A DNA stretch of 64,000 nucleotides from Myxococcales bacterium. GTDB lineage: Bacteria; Myxococcota_A; Polyangia; Polyangiales; Ga0077539. The DNA is taken from contig JAAFIF010000042.1 in the NCBI GenBank assembly GCA_013298625.1, forward strand, positions 1 through 64,000, given 5' to 3'. This document shows positions 28,801 through 34,587 of this stretch, piece by piece (the first letter of the stretch is position 1; each line of letters starts with the position of its first letter). A model generated the notes under the pieces. That model worked only from the letters and a program-made list of their open reading frames with translations. It searched no databases and was not told the DNA's origin. The position numbers were made by a program, and so were the translations under genes.

Positions 28801-30446
28801 GAGCGCCCGTCACGGTGAGCGCCACGAGCCGAAACAACGCGTACGTGTACGGTTCGTCTCGCGTTCATGCGGCGACCCAGGTGGGCTCGGACCAGTATTG
28901 GTACGACCCAAACGGCAACCAGTACTACAAGCAGAACTCGGTCTCGGGCGACTGGCGGTATCTCGCGTGGGACGAAGAAGACCGACTGTCCTACGCGTTT
29001 CGACCGAGCTCGACCGCGGGCTTTCAATACGACGCCGGAGGAGCGCGGACGCACAAGACCGACTACAGCGCGACGACGCTGTACCCCAGCGCGTACGTGA
29101 CGATCCGCAACGGGACCGAGGTGACCAAGCACATCTGGGCTGGCGGGCAGCGGGTTGGGAGCGTCGTTCGGCCCGAGCCTTCGAAGCCGACGGAGCACGC
29201 GTATTGGGTGCACAACGATCACCTCGGCGGCGGTCACTACGTGACGACGAAGGTGGGCGCGGTGTACGAGCAGGCCGAGCGGCTTCCGTTCGGTGAATCG
29301 TGGGTCGAGCAGCGGGCGGGGACCGATCGCGTGAGCAGCGCGTTCGCGGGCAGCGCGCACGACGAGGAATCCGGGTTGAACTACCACGGGGCGCGGTACT
29401 ACGACGCGCGCGAAGCTCGGTGGACCGGGCGCGATCCCGCGATCGAAGAGAACATGGCGGGCGGCGGCGTGTTGGACCCGCGGAATCTCGGGTTGTACAC
29501 GTACGCGTTCAACTCGCCGGTGAGCTATTGGGACCCGGATGGGAGGCAGGCGGTGGGCCCGACGCCATCGGGGAATTCGAGCCAGTCCGGTATCGCGGGA
29601 TCCCTCTGCGACGCTGGGGCAACCGCGCCAGGGTGTGATGGTGGGCATGCGATTATTGAGGCGAGGAACACGAGTGGGACGGCGCCTGCGCAGCAGGGCG
29701 AGAGTGACGCATCGCGTGCGGTGCGGACCGGAATAAACGGGTGGCGATTTTTGGCTGGCGGGTGGATGCAGGATGTCGCGAATCACGTTCTGCCTCGGCC
29801 CGCGGCGGCGGCGTTTCAACACACCGTCGGCAACCTCATTGAGATGGGGACGGGATTGCCTAGGGCAGTGTATACTGCTGCAACCGGGCGCAATGTTGAA
29901 ACAGGGCGACCGGCGAGTGATCTAGAACGCGGACTCGCGACGGCTGAAGTGGTGGGGACGGTCGCTGGAGTTGGAGCCGAGATTCCCGCGGTTCGAGGGG
30001 CTATTCGGGGTGCGACGGTGCTGCGCGCTGCGACTGCGGAAGAGGGGGCCGCGGGTCGGTTGGGGCCTGTGCTTAGGATGACGGGGGAAGGGTCGGGGTC
30101 TGCAGGAGGTGGACTTGCAGCGATCGATGCGCTTGCTGAGACCACTGCCGACACCCGAATGGCACGAGATCTTGCGACCGACGCGCGCATTCTCAGAAAC
30201 CTAGCGGAACGGTGGAGGGCGACGCCTCCCAGCAATTTGGACGAGTTTTTCGATATCGGAAATCGCGCGCTCCAGGAGACCCTTGGCCGATCAGGCGCGC
30301 GTGTGTTTCCGAGCCAAGGACCTCCCGGTGCATCAATGGCGTGGTGGGGGAATCGCACCTTCATCGGCGTGGCGGTGATCGGAGGAGTTCCATTTGTGTT
30401 TCGTTCGGTTAACGGCGTCTTCACTGTGCTGGGGCGTCTTCTCTAG
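19887..30446 (+). CDS. Giant SpvB/RHS-repeat secreted toxin with variable C-terminal tip
   Basis: A 3519-aa polymorphic toxin-type protein. The ATG at 19887 has AAGGAG 7 nt upstream and starts a short lipoprotein-like signal (MVCGACAGP). Residues about 50-700 are beta-rich, with a discoidin-like part and a ZU5-like segment. An SpvB domain begins near 714 (PIVVPPGRHGMQPSISLSYD). FG-GAP/calcium-type motifs of the form DxNGDGxxD occur near 1095, 1185, 1771, 1878, 1968 and 2088. YD repeats run from about 2380 to 3150 and the RHS core closes at Asp3216 with SGLNYHGARYYDARE and YWDPDG. Such shells, like TcB/TcC, encapsulate the tip. Residues 3220-3519 are the tip: Ala/Gly-rich helical lead, then an unrecognised 100-residue domain of lower GC. 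An immunity-type gene follows 16 nt later. Confidence 0.93.
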   Translation: MDRAMIRGRAAMIVAMVCGACAGPPQSERAREAPSVQPRPAQNSSITGRAEQRLPRVDTTRVPTRALVLGRHDVQLAQHSEVEHVERLFDGDVSTAPTMAVGATVRLRVGAGVISSLRVFGAIDGWVELRSLQRGQWQRVEIDLRAIPRAADRWRTIAIPTAATSSEIELKFSDTAVASAPSEIEAWGRVEEQPPSRWLAERLVNSTAGFERIAGRGNARRVSTLDLDREPDAGRFVLSRTADALPCRRAFLRYSLDGAAHWTHVTKALNGASLGPASASRPGFGGIQIEEVPASLVRAGDNELRFGVVRPLDPAGYLASDVELLCATSGLASIADVERPASALIDGDATSSVTGTTATASRSLTWDFGGRAQAHTVSFRLDVPSEGALELTADGARTVQRIPLSGRQIGWHDFELPDAWPASGAVTVRVALPSEGLGSISEVRIGASPVASEDHARLVITWPHAGECVDGRMHVRGFVTGAAATANWTVSAGTRTSALDANSGFSLTDVAVSVDSADEIEIRATDGNQRLSRWIPVSRCESTAPRSVAGAQDEGAPLSVWAEPSRDAVLAGGGLRVEIPRGAVSSSTRVTARPLAAASVREMDSGMANVTAGRGAWRLGPSPMRFLHHVKISLPFDRAALPAGKTERDVQLFYFDEASRRWNAVSSEAHDGVVTARTDHFTDWVAATVTNPDSPESSASDGQSVGALGAGHPLAGVHGASAPAVNAQGTATTSFPIVVPPGRHGMQPSISLSYDSSSGGSIVGHGWSLGLPSIAIDTRFGVPTHNGGETYLLNGAALVWVERLSSAGGETRDRFEPRVLTSGLRVVRVQTGAVVTWEVTDPSGTVSYFGTDASARLSAPAGASAPSLPASTEPSDRLYTTSTERTGVWHLSKVIDNFGNTIQYNYQKETGDLDRAAPSEPAEPWVAIAPSTIVYTGHVSGVPAAHFEVHFESDTTRADVAVSARFGFVARSARRITAINVSAGGALVRRYQLDYRVGDFGKTLLQRVIVRGSDGISELFRNEFDYHTAQRDSGNNLGFVRAQQWSSTAAPYALEAGYGKGGGVNVFAGVGDPAFFVNIGAGVGVDGSSADNDVASTDVNGDGLIDFINRQGNVRYNSFAATGGVIDRTAGVLINQTLPLQIPTPFLWEEAVSLGGRVGVSLFTGRGALGATVGGTWNSNTSMFLDVDGDGRPDIVNGTTQEEGHPVLSVRLNPVQMARGSFGVPQPGGAIDRDFRIGGLQLVPTERSIDLPPDLAGGQQFYRTAPLVRWTSQIQGKVRLSGVIERVGSGGDGVELQVFVARGMTRAPAGAPEWSTTLGAGTCTPSGSNGCDGSAPPEFSVSAGDRIYFLVKPKNNIDGDTVFWNPRLEVVESYGCPSQIQGDLVFCVPNAPPGTYFDRAADFRLADRDIVGFTASSAGTVEINATFASSTPVVAKLYRRRRVSATPPPVVTASGLTAAELTALFSATLEPTVTEVHSWPAMAGGTLFLNGVPVDERDELIVHFLLPIGTDPATISNFTGNVRYVSLIEAGLSYTIGACAPPAGLPAEAPPVPAAAWACALSATTASGRTSIPQALVVSTIDSPAVAWLRPSRALVSESTRSDSMFGFYRGWSYAEWNSEVAFSDEGVANPFQQTYTELIEAVTASPRRPVLPPRMLPMLPKPAGSRFVLGADDGVHGTVLADLSAPLWRGSGIDSFVTATTLKPSSRSVFFVDATGRVLRTTSVGASATDAPGLRAGYSMSTGVNISASVGPVGGSASSTSLRSNNDLDFFDFNGDGLPDSVRWTAAGGTVQIQLPRTASNPDGAFSPPIPVHFPNMRPGLRQSNTSLDVGGFGFATAGQTWTARSGGNGVQFSAGNGQAGLGQFDGMGIGSVDMLDVNGDGLPDSVRTTEESGAVVYDVAYNLGYGFSRRVRLSGGGSFDEPVDERGASLVGTFVRQNCGTNVQAGFRPIGAGLSLGRSRLRVSSIDLNGDGLVDRVWRNRGETGPTGPFWHVQFNLGDRWSAAEKWVLPAWVPGAEFPTIAPPPCLSDLAASDDDRNMLSLTNTYSIPVSLGVPLSIWTPIVGIHVDIGAHYEHRWNETNLTIGDIDGDGNVDQILRANNRIFARVNDNGKANLLRTITGPTGGVITIGYAREGNHITAEGSTVRREMPTNQWVMASVTATGPHASSYTTTFDYASSGNYDRVEREFYGFGTVIARRSDGARSETYFHNQDYYRRGTAYEQRAFSSTGMVLGRSVSEWSAPTPGLAPRSGTFFPSRTSETSYLYNGATTNLAEFVAQSTTTYEYDSNHRLREIFDPREAGASDDRRTQIDYYVNTARWIIAVREVRLLDSSNNVVQRQTKDFDSFGQVRWIENLLVGGVDPATGTPWDGSAGRNPKVSFKYDSFGNVSTVTDPTGYQRSLTYDPVTRSRPVSITDSFGYSTHTAWNYGFGAPTISTDSNGVQREVRYDQFGRVKEVYGAYEFGTVTPTSSYSYALGSGGPLPTALWAQSSTIDPSHPGETIDAIVFVDGLGRTLQSKREITVELASGTVETGFSVSGLTEYDSLGRASAVHQPSYAGPGVPLTTLSPMPPSNPETVTYDIFGRLKTHVQPNGDTTSIAYGFAPIAGVLRSYVAVTDAKLRTRTAYSDLSGNVVLNRQSVTVAGTPTTVETQYFYDLLDRLVRVRDAADNDTIATYDSRGLMTSLTNADTGLVEYQYTLAGDLGARITPTLRSNGQRISYTREWHRLSKIEYPGGGNVTFSYGAAGAPFHSAGRVTTLSDRSGTQSFQYGRNGEVLWNSRTLVAFGTLADPTTTAMTFNYDSLGRTQSITYPDGEKVEYEYDHGGNLRHVASADRTYVDEIRYDHYGRRRRVRNGNGTESVFTYDAVMQRLSQLDTTTSLGATALQSLRYQYDGVGLIDRIENAIPTGAMRGYSLRKFQYDENDQLTHATGELEDASGDSRRFSLDMAYDAIGRITQMNQLDQVFPSGGGAPVTVSATSRNNAYVYGSSRVHAATQVGSDQYWYDPNGNQYYKQNSVSGDWRYLAWDEEDRLSYAFRPSSTAGFQYDAGGARTHKTDYSATTLYPSAYVTIRNGTEVTKHIWAGGQRVGSVVRPEPSKPTEHAYWVHNDHLGGGHYVTTKVGAVYEQAERLPFGESWVEQRAGTDRVSSAFAGSAHDEESGLNYHGARYYDAREARWTGRDPAIEENMAGGGVLDPRNLGLYTYAFNSPVSYWDPDGRQAVGPTPSGNSSQSGIAGSLCDAGATAPGCDGGHAIIEARNTSGTAPAQQGESDASRAVRTGINGWRFLAGGWMQDVANHVLPRPAAAAFQHTVGNLIEMGTGLPRAVYTAATGRNVETGRPASDLERGLATAEVVGTVAGVGAEIPAVRGAIRGATVLRAATAEEGAAGRLGPVLRMTGEGSGSAGGGLAAIDALAETTADTRMARDLATDARILRNLAERWRATPPSNLDEFFDIGNRALQETLGRSGARVFPSQGPPGASMAWWGNRTFIGVAVIGGVPFVFRSVNGVFTVLGRLL

Positions 30447-30461
30447 CGCAAGGAGTGGTCT

Positions 30462-30890
30462 GTGCTGTATCAACAAGTAGATGTTTTTCAGGTCTTGCGA
30501 GCTGCGTCGAAGGAGTACTGGGATCGCTTGCTCGCGAGTCCCTCTGAAAAGCCCCCCGAGTACGTTTGGCGCCGAAGCGATCTGGTGCCTGTTGGCATGT
30601 TCGGTTGGTCGGATTCGCTGTGGACTTGCCTTCGTTCCGACGGAGTTGTCGTGACTTGCTCCGAAGATTCTGATGATATAGAATTTCCTCAGATTTCACG
30701 AAATCCCGTAGTTGGGTTCCTGATGCAGCAGAGCCCACTGGCCTCGGCGTTCCTTCAGCCGTTCGCCTCGCTCGCTATTTGTGGCCTATGCCGAGGCACA
30801 GGCCGTCATCGCAGCGACGTTTGCGCGTGCGGCGGACTCGGCTGGCTCGATGTGCTGCCCGACAACGCAGTCAACAGCTCCGCCGAGTAG
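30462..30890 (+). CDS. Probable immunity protein to the RHS tip, with DnaJ-like zinc knuckles
   Basis: A 142-aa soluble protein starting at GTG, with an AAGGAG site a few nt upstream, 16 nt after the RHS stop. Position and size match the immunity partner of a polymorphic toxin. The N-terminal two thirds (EYVWRRSDLVPVGMFGWSD, FPQISRNPVVGFLMQQ) match no family I know. The end holds CGLCRGTG-x6-CACGGLGW, the CxxCxGxG-type knuckle pair seen in DnaJ, unusual for an immunity protein and suggesting zinc binding. A paralogue at 31170-31577 shares roughly 60% of its residues. Codon use is less GC-rich than the neighbouring chromosome, in line with horizontal exchange of tip and immunity modules. Confidence 0.8.
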   Translation: MLYQQVDVFQVLRAASKEYWDRLLASPSEKPPEYVWRRSDLVPVGMFGWSDSLWTCLRSDGVVVTCSEDSDDIEFPQISRNPVVGFLMQQSPLASAFLQPFASLAICGLCRGTGRHRSDVCACGGLGWLDVLPDNAVNSSAE

Positions 30891-30989
30891 TCAGCTCGTG
30901 CCGTTGGGTACGCTGTGTGCTGCAACAATCCCGCACGCCACCTTTCTGACGTCGCGTCGGCGTCGCGGTGCTGCGAGGTCCTCGTCGTC

Positions 30990-31165
30990 GCTTCGCATCG
31001 ACGGTGTGTGTGTCTTTCTCCAGCTGGGGCTGTCCGGTGCCTCGATGGCGCGGTAGGGCGCACCCATGTTGGTCTTGCTATCTCCTGTAGAATTCTGGTT
31101 GTATCTGCTGACGTGAATAGAGTTGCGGCTGCTTTGGGGCGATTCTTCTGGCGAAGGGAGTTGCT
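30990..31165 (+). pseudogene. Decayed duplicate of the RHS toxin tip C-terminus
   Basis: Between the two immunity genes lies a broken copy of the last 46 or so residues of the tip. One frame reads DGVCVFLQLGLSGASMAR and then stops at TAG 31054-31056; the intact tip has SGARVFPSQGPPGASMAWW at the matching place. After a net 4-nt deletion the homology continues in another frame as RTHVGLAIS to VNRVAAALGRFF, matching RTFIGVAVI to VNGVFTVLGRLL. The DNA also aligns across the tip/immunity junction (GGGCG, then the AAGGAG-like ribosome site). It is therefore the remains of an older or displaced toxin tip, now inactive. Confidence 0.75.
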
Positions 31166-31169
31166 TGCG

Positions 31170-31577
31170 ATGGACGAGTCGATGGATCTTTTTGAGTGCT
31201 TGCGAGTTTCGTCGGAACAGTACTGGCGCGCCTCTTGTGCGAGCGAGTCTGAAAAGCCACCGGAGTTCATCTGGCGTCGGCGTGACGTCGTCCCGATCGG
31301 TATGTTCGGGTGGTTTGATTCGCTATGGACTTGCCTGAAGAGTGATGGGACGCTGGTAAACTGTGAAGAGGGCCGAGAGGATAGAGAATTTCCTCGGCTC
31401 GCCCACAATCCTGCCGTTGGTTTGCTGATGCAGCAATTTCCCGCTGCGTCTGCTTACCTTCGGCCTTGCAGCAAACTCGCGGTTTGCGGCGCTTGCCGCG
31501 GCACGGGGCGACTTCGCGACGAAGTTTGTGTGTGGGGGCCTGGGCTGGCTGGACGCCATGCGGGATGTTCCGAGTGA
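31170..31577 (+). CDS. Second immunity-type paralogue, frameshifted at its 3' end
   Basis: A 135-aa paralogue of the protein at 30462-30890, matching it from the N-terminus (EKPPEFIWRRRDVVPIGMFGW) through CGACRGTGRLRDEVC. An AAGGGAG site precedes the ATG at 31170. At about 31534 the sequence TGTGTGTGGGGGCC appears to lack one C: restoring it gives CVCGGLGWLDAMRDVPSD ending at TAA 31588-31590, exactly like the first copy, whereas the actual frame reads CVWGPGLAGRHAGCSE and stops early. The second zinc knuckle is thus lost. The protein may still fold, act as a partial immunity, or be decaying along with its toxin fragment. A long inverted repeat begins at the restored stop codon. Confidence 0.75.
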   Translation: MDESMDLFECLRVSSEQYWRASCASESEKPPEFIWRRRDVVPIGMFGWFDSLWTCLKSDGTLVNCEEGREDREFPRLAHNPAVGLLMQQFPAASAYLRPCSKLAVCGACRGTGRLRDEVCVWGPGLAGRHAGCSE

Positions 31578-31586
31578 TTCTGCTGG

Positions 31587-31731
31587 GTAACCGCTGCATG
31601 AACCCCCCCGTACTCCCGCGCCGCCGCGGTCGATGCGAAGGTCCTCGCGTGCCCGCATCCCCCAACGCACGCTCACGGCTTCTCTTCGGCCGCGGCGACG
31701 CGGGAGTACGGGGGGGCATGCAGCGGTTACA
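31587..31731. repeat. Inverted repeat with about 41-nt arms and 62-nt loop
   Basis: GTAACCGCTGCATG, then a C-run, GTACTCCCGCG and CCGCGG at 31587-31629 is matched by its reverse complement at 31691-31731, with one extra AA in the left arm and one C/T change. The loop is GC-rich and holds no gene. It directly follows the second immunity gene. It may be a strong terminator, a REP-type unit or a MITE-like insertion. Confidence 0.75.
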
Positions 31732-31918
31732 TACCAATGCACGGAGGGGCTCGCTCATCCACGTTGCCAGCGACAGTTGCCGAGCGCTCCGTAAGTCGGA
31801 ACAATCCTGCGAGCAGCTCAGGAAGACTCCAACCGATCCAGTCCTCCCGAATGTCGATTATACCGCGCCCGCGACGGGCATCGAAGATGCCCAAGCGGAT
31901 CAGCGCGGTTGAAATCAA
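31727..31918 (-). CDS. Possible gene remnant on the minus strand
   Basis: A 63-aa open frame with a TTG start and protein-like composition (GIIDIREDWIGWSLPELLAG). The same frame stays open without a good start codon back to about 32035, adding about 40 residues, which suggests the 3' end of a decayed gene rather than a whole one. It converges on the inverted repeat. No family recognised; it could also be chance coding. Confidence 0.25.
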   Translation of the reverse strand: MISTALIRLGIFDARRGRGIIDIREDWIGWSLPELLAGLFRLTERSATVAGNVDERAPPCIGM

Positions 31919-31921
31919 GTC

Positions 31922-31973
31922 AAACCACTGCCGCGCAGTGCGAAAACTACGAACCCCGTCGCGGCAGTGGTTT
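31922..31973. repeat. Perfect 14-bp inverted repeat, 24-nt loop
   Basis: AAACCACTGCCGCG at 31922-31935 pairs exactly with CGCGGCAGTGGTTT at 31960-31973. It lies in AT-richer accessory DNA with no clear gene. It could be a terminator-like stem, a recombination site or a fragment end of a mobile element. Confidence 0.55.
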
Positions 31974-32110
31974 AGAGGCCGAGCACGAGCATCAGTTGTT
32001 GATCTCTTGGGGCCTGCAAGATACCGAGCAGCGATCAGTCAACGCCTACTATGCCGCGTTTTTCCACTCAAACAAGCTCTCATCCTGAGAAAAATCCCGA
32101 GAAGTGCTAG

Positions 32111-32497
32111 ATGTATCAAACGAACAATCCGCCGCTCAATCCAGAGCTCAGTGCAATGCAGAGGCAAGAGCTCGAACTCCTGTCCTTCGTGCGTCGGCTC
32201 CTTTGGACAATGCATGGTGAAATATCCTCCAATATCCGACGGATTGTTGTGTGGCGCACAGAATCTGTATTCGTCACGCACGTAACTCTGCACGAGGATA
32301 GAGCGTACGATCGAGAGAACGTCGCGGGATGGAAGTACACTTGTGAGGATGAAGAAGCTTTCCGCGACAAGGCGGACATGCGTATCGAAATTTGCCCACG
32401 CCCTCACGTTGCGCCATCGCCCCCTTCGAGCATTCCGTTGGCCGACTGTGTCGCGATCTATGCTGAATGTACCGTGGTCGGAAGCTTGGAAACGTGA
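32111..32497 (+). CDS. Small orphan protein, possible immunity or accessory gene
   Basis: A 128-aa soluble protein with normal amino-acid composition (LSFVRRLLWTMHGEISSNIRR, HEDRAYDRENVAGWKYTCEDE) and low-GC codon use compared with the chromosome. It lacks a signal peptide. Its position 0.5 kb behind the RHS toxin/immunity block fits a polymorphic-toxin accessory or orphan immunity gene, but I recognise no family. A GAGAAG ribosome site lies shortly before the ATG. Its TGA overlaps a GTG that opens the next small frame. Confidence 0.55.
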   Translation: MYQTNNPPLNPELSAMQRQELELLSFVRRLLWTMHGEISSNIRRIVVWRTESVFVTHVTLHEDRAYDRENVAGWKYTCEDEEAFRDKADMRIEICPRPHVAPSPPSSIPLADCVAIYAECTVVGSLET

Positions 32498-32688
32498 CGA
32501 CGCCCTTGGACGCGAGCACGTCGCACATGGAGCTCGTGTTCGACTACTGCGATCACGACACCAACGTGCCCACGCCGACGGCGCCCCGCTGGTGCACCGT
32601 TCCTGTGCCGGACGAGCTGCAAGCGCTGGACGGCGGCGCGCGGATTCCGTGCCTGCGGTGGCAATCGGAGCATCCGATGACTGAGTGA
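32494..32688 (+). CDS. Tiny 64-aa frame coupled to the previous gene
   Basis: The GTG at 32494 overlaps the stop of the preceding gene (GTGA). The 64-aa product has three Cys (DYCDHD, RWCTV and IPCLRW), and a higher GC content than its neighbour. It may be a real short gene, or a 3' fragment joined to the accessory region by recombination. No function can be assigned. Confidence 0.35.
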   Translation: MTTPLDASTSHMELVFDYCDHDTNVPTPTAPRWCTVPVPDELQALDGGARIPCLRWQSEHPMTE

Positions 32689-32824
32689 ATGGCGTGATGG
32701 TGACGCTCGGCAACATGTCTCCCCACTCGCTACCCTCGAGAGAGCCCGGGCGGGCGTGACGGCCGTGTAGCCCGAAGACGAATCGCCGCCAGCCTCGAAG
32801 CGCCTCCAACCCCGAATCACTCCC

Positions 32825-33490
32825 TCACGAGCAGCCGCCGCTCGCCGTCGGGGCGCAGCGCTCGAACACCATGTAGCCCGTGACCCGATCGTTCTCGAGC
32901 CAGTGCAGCTCGATCGCGCCGTCCGGTCGAACCGCGTAGCGGTGGCGGCCCGAGCTGAATCCCGCGAGCGGACAGCGAACGTCGAGCAGTGCTGACGCAT
33001 TGCTGGAGTTGTAGCCGAAGTCGATTCGATACGGAGCCATCCCCGCCTCGCGCGCGGCTTGCAGTTGGAGCACGCCGGTCGTCCCGCCGGTCGAGACCAC
33101 GCGCATGGACGTTGGGCCGTAGCCAAACGCGCCGCCGAGTGCGACGAGCGAGGTCGCGAGGTAGCAGCCGGGGGCGGGTGTTCCTGAAGGGGGCTGCGCC
33201 GGGATCGCCGCGCGGAATTCGTACAACATCCGCGCTTCGGGCAGCGAGTCTCCGCAGGTCGGCGCTGTGGTGGAAAGGCACGCTCCCGTCGGCGTCGACC
33301 CGTCTGCCGCGCTCGCATCGGCGCGCGGCGGGGCCGCGACATCGTTGTCAGCGCTCGCGTCGCCGTCCGTCGGCCGCACCGCGGTGCCCAGACAACCGAA
33401 CAGCGACGCGCACGCCGCGATGGCGCTGCAGGCAGCGCCGATCGAGCGCCAACGATTCGACTGTACTTTAGTGAAATCGCGAAGATTCAT
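32825..33490 (-). CDS. Lipoprotein with Asp/Ala spacer, function unknown
   Basis: A 221-aa predicted lipoprotein with a signal sequence ending in LFGC, an Asp/Ala-rich linker (residues about 50-75) and a globular part with four or more Cys (GACLSTTAPTCGD, DVRCPLAGF, FERCAPTASGGCS). I see no known catalytic motif. The ATG at 33490 is used; a GTG at 33511 would add seven residues, and neither has a strong ribosome site. The gene ends 130 nt after the small frames of the toxin locus, on the opposite strand. Confidence 0.75.
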   Translation of the reverse strand: MNLRDFTKVQSNRWRSIGAACSAIAACASLFGCLGTAVRPTDGDASADNDVAAPPRADASAADGSTPTGACLSTTAPTCGDSLPEARMLYEFRAAIPAQPPSGTPAPGCYLATSLVALGGAFGYGPTSMRVVSTGGTTGVLQLQAAREAGMAPYRIDFGYNSSNASALLDVRCPLAGFSSGRHRYAVRPDGAIELHWLENDRVTGYMVFERCAPTASGGCS

Positions 33491-33511
33491 GGCGCGTTGA
33501 TACGCAATCAC

Positions 33512-34587
33512 GATGCCATCTCATCGTCTCGGTGCGCGATGGTCCATCGCGCGTCGCGCTGCTGGTGGACGAAGACGCTCGCGCACGCGTTGCGCGCGTC
33601 GCGAAGCGTTGCAGCAGGCGTTGCGTTGATCGAATTGGGTTTCGGGTTCTTGTGGGGATTCACAGAGAAGTGCGCGTGCGAGAGGGCGGCGCAGACTGAG
33701 TTTACCGCCGCGTACGACGGTCACGCGTGAGCAACGCTGCCAGTGACCCAAGACGCTCGCGCGCACATCGCGCACGGCGCTCAGCGCGCGCTCGTCGCCC
33801 GGGACCCGGTGACCGAGACCCCGCTGAATACACGGTTACGAATCGAGTTGATTGACTCGCTCCGTCGTTCACGAAACGCAGCCATCATCCTCCCCACCAC
33901 GACGGTCACACGCTGCGCTCGTGCGCCGCACCTCCTGCGTCGAAAACTTCTTCGACCGTTTCGAATAAGGAGGGGCGGTCGGCACCGGTTACTCGGGCAA
34001 CGTTGCCCTCGTCGCCGCGCACGGTTACTCGGGCAACGTCGCTCTCTGCGCTGCGCGCGGTGGCGCTCGGTCCACCGCGTCGTACGACGCTCGCTGCACA
34101 CGCTGAGCGTGGTCGCGCGCTTCGCGCACCTTCCGACGCGAGGCTTCGAGCGTCGCTTGCGGCGGGTTTCATACCCGCCGTGGAGAAAACCGCTTCTTCA
34201 GTGGGGCGTACGCTGACCCGCGCCGCACGCTGAGCGTGGTCGCGCGCTTCGCGCACCTTCCGACGCGAGGCTTCGAGCGTCGCTTGCGGCGGGTTTCATA
34301 CCCGCCGTGGCGCGAAGAGGTGATTCACCGGGTCGTTCGCTCTTCACCCGTCGCTAGCGCCGGGTTTGCCAACCCGCCGTGGTGCGAAGAGGCTTTTCAC
34401 CGGGTCGTTCGCGCTTCGCCAGAACACCACGTTTCACCGGGTCGCACGCCCGTCTTCTTCACCCGTCGCTCTTCGCCCATGGCCAACCCGCCGTCGCTCG
34501 AACCTCGTTTCGCTGAGTTGTTCTCTCTGCACCCCCGTCGCGCGCTGCGGCGCGGTGACGCTGCCCGTTTGCTACGCTGCGCGCTGC
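33512..34587. repeat. 1.1-kb gene-free region with a REP-like repeat array
   Basis: No convincing gene. An 85-bp block occurs twice as an exact direct repeat, 34099-34183 and 34226-34310 (127-nt spacing). Each copy ends in a GGCGGGTTTCATACCCGCC hairpin (34161-34179 and 34288-34306); a third, variant hairpin is at 34359-34378, and a half unit near 34483. The sequence from about 34020 to 34183 recurs inverted, with scattered changes, at about 41833-42000. The left part (33512-34020) has two GTTACTCGGGCAACG blocks but otherwise nothing recognisable. Confidence 0.75.

Noticed and set aside
31600-32100. Possible insertion sequence near the RHS locus
   Set aside because: Inverted repeats are present but no transposase frame or target-site duplication could be found.
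34099-34378. Regularly spaced repeats resembling a CRISPR array
   Set aside because: Only two exact 85-bp copies with a 42-nt gap, internal hairpins, no cas genes, and related copies elsewhere; a REP-like array explains it better.
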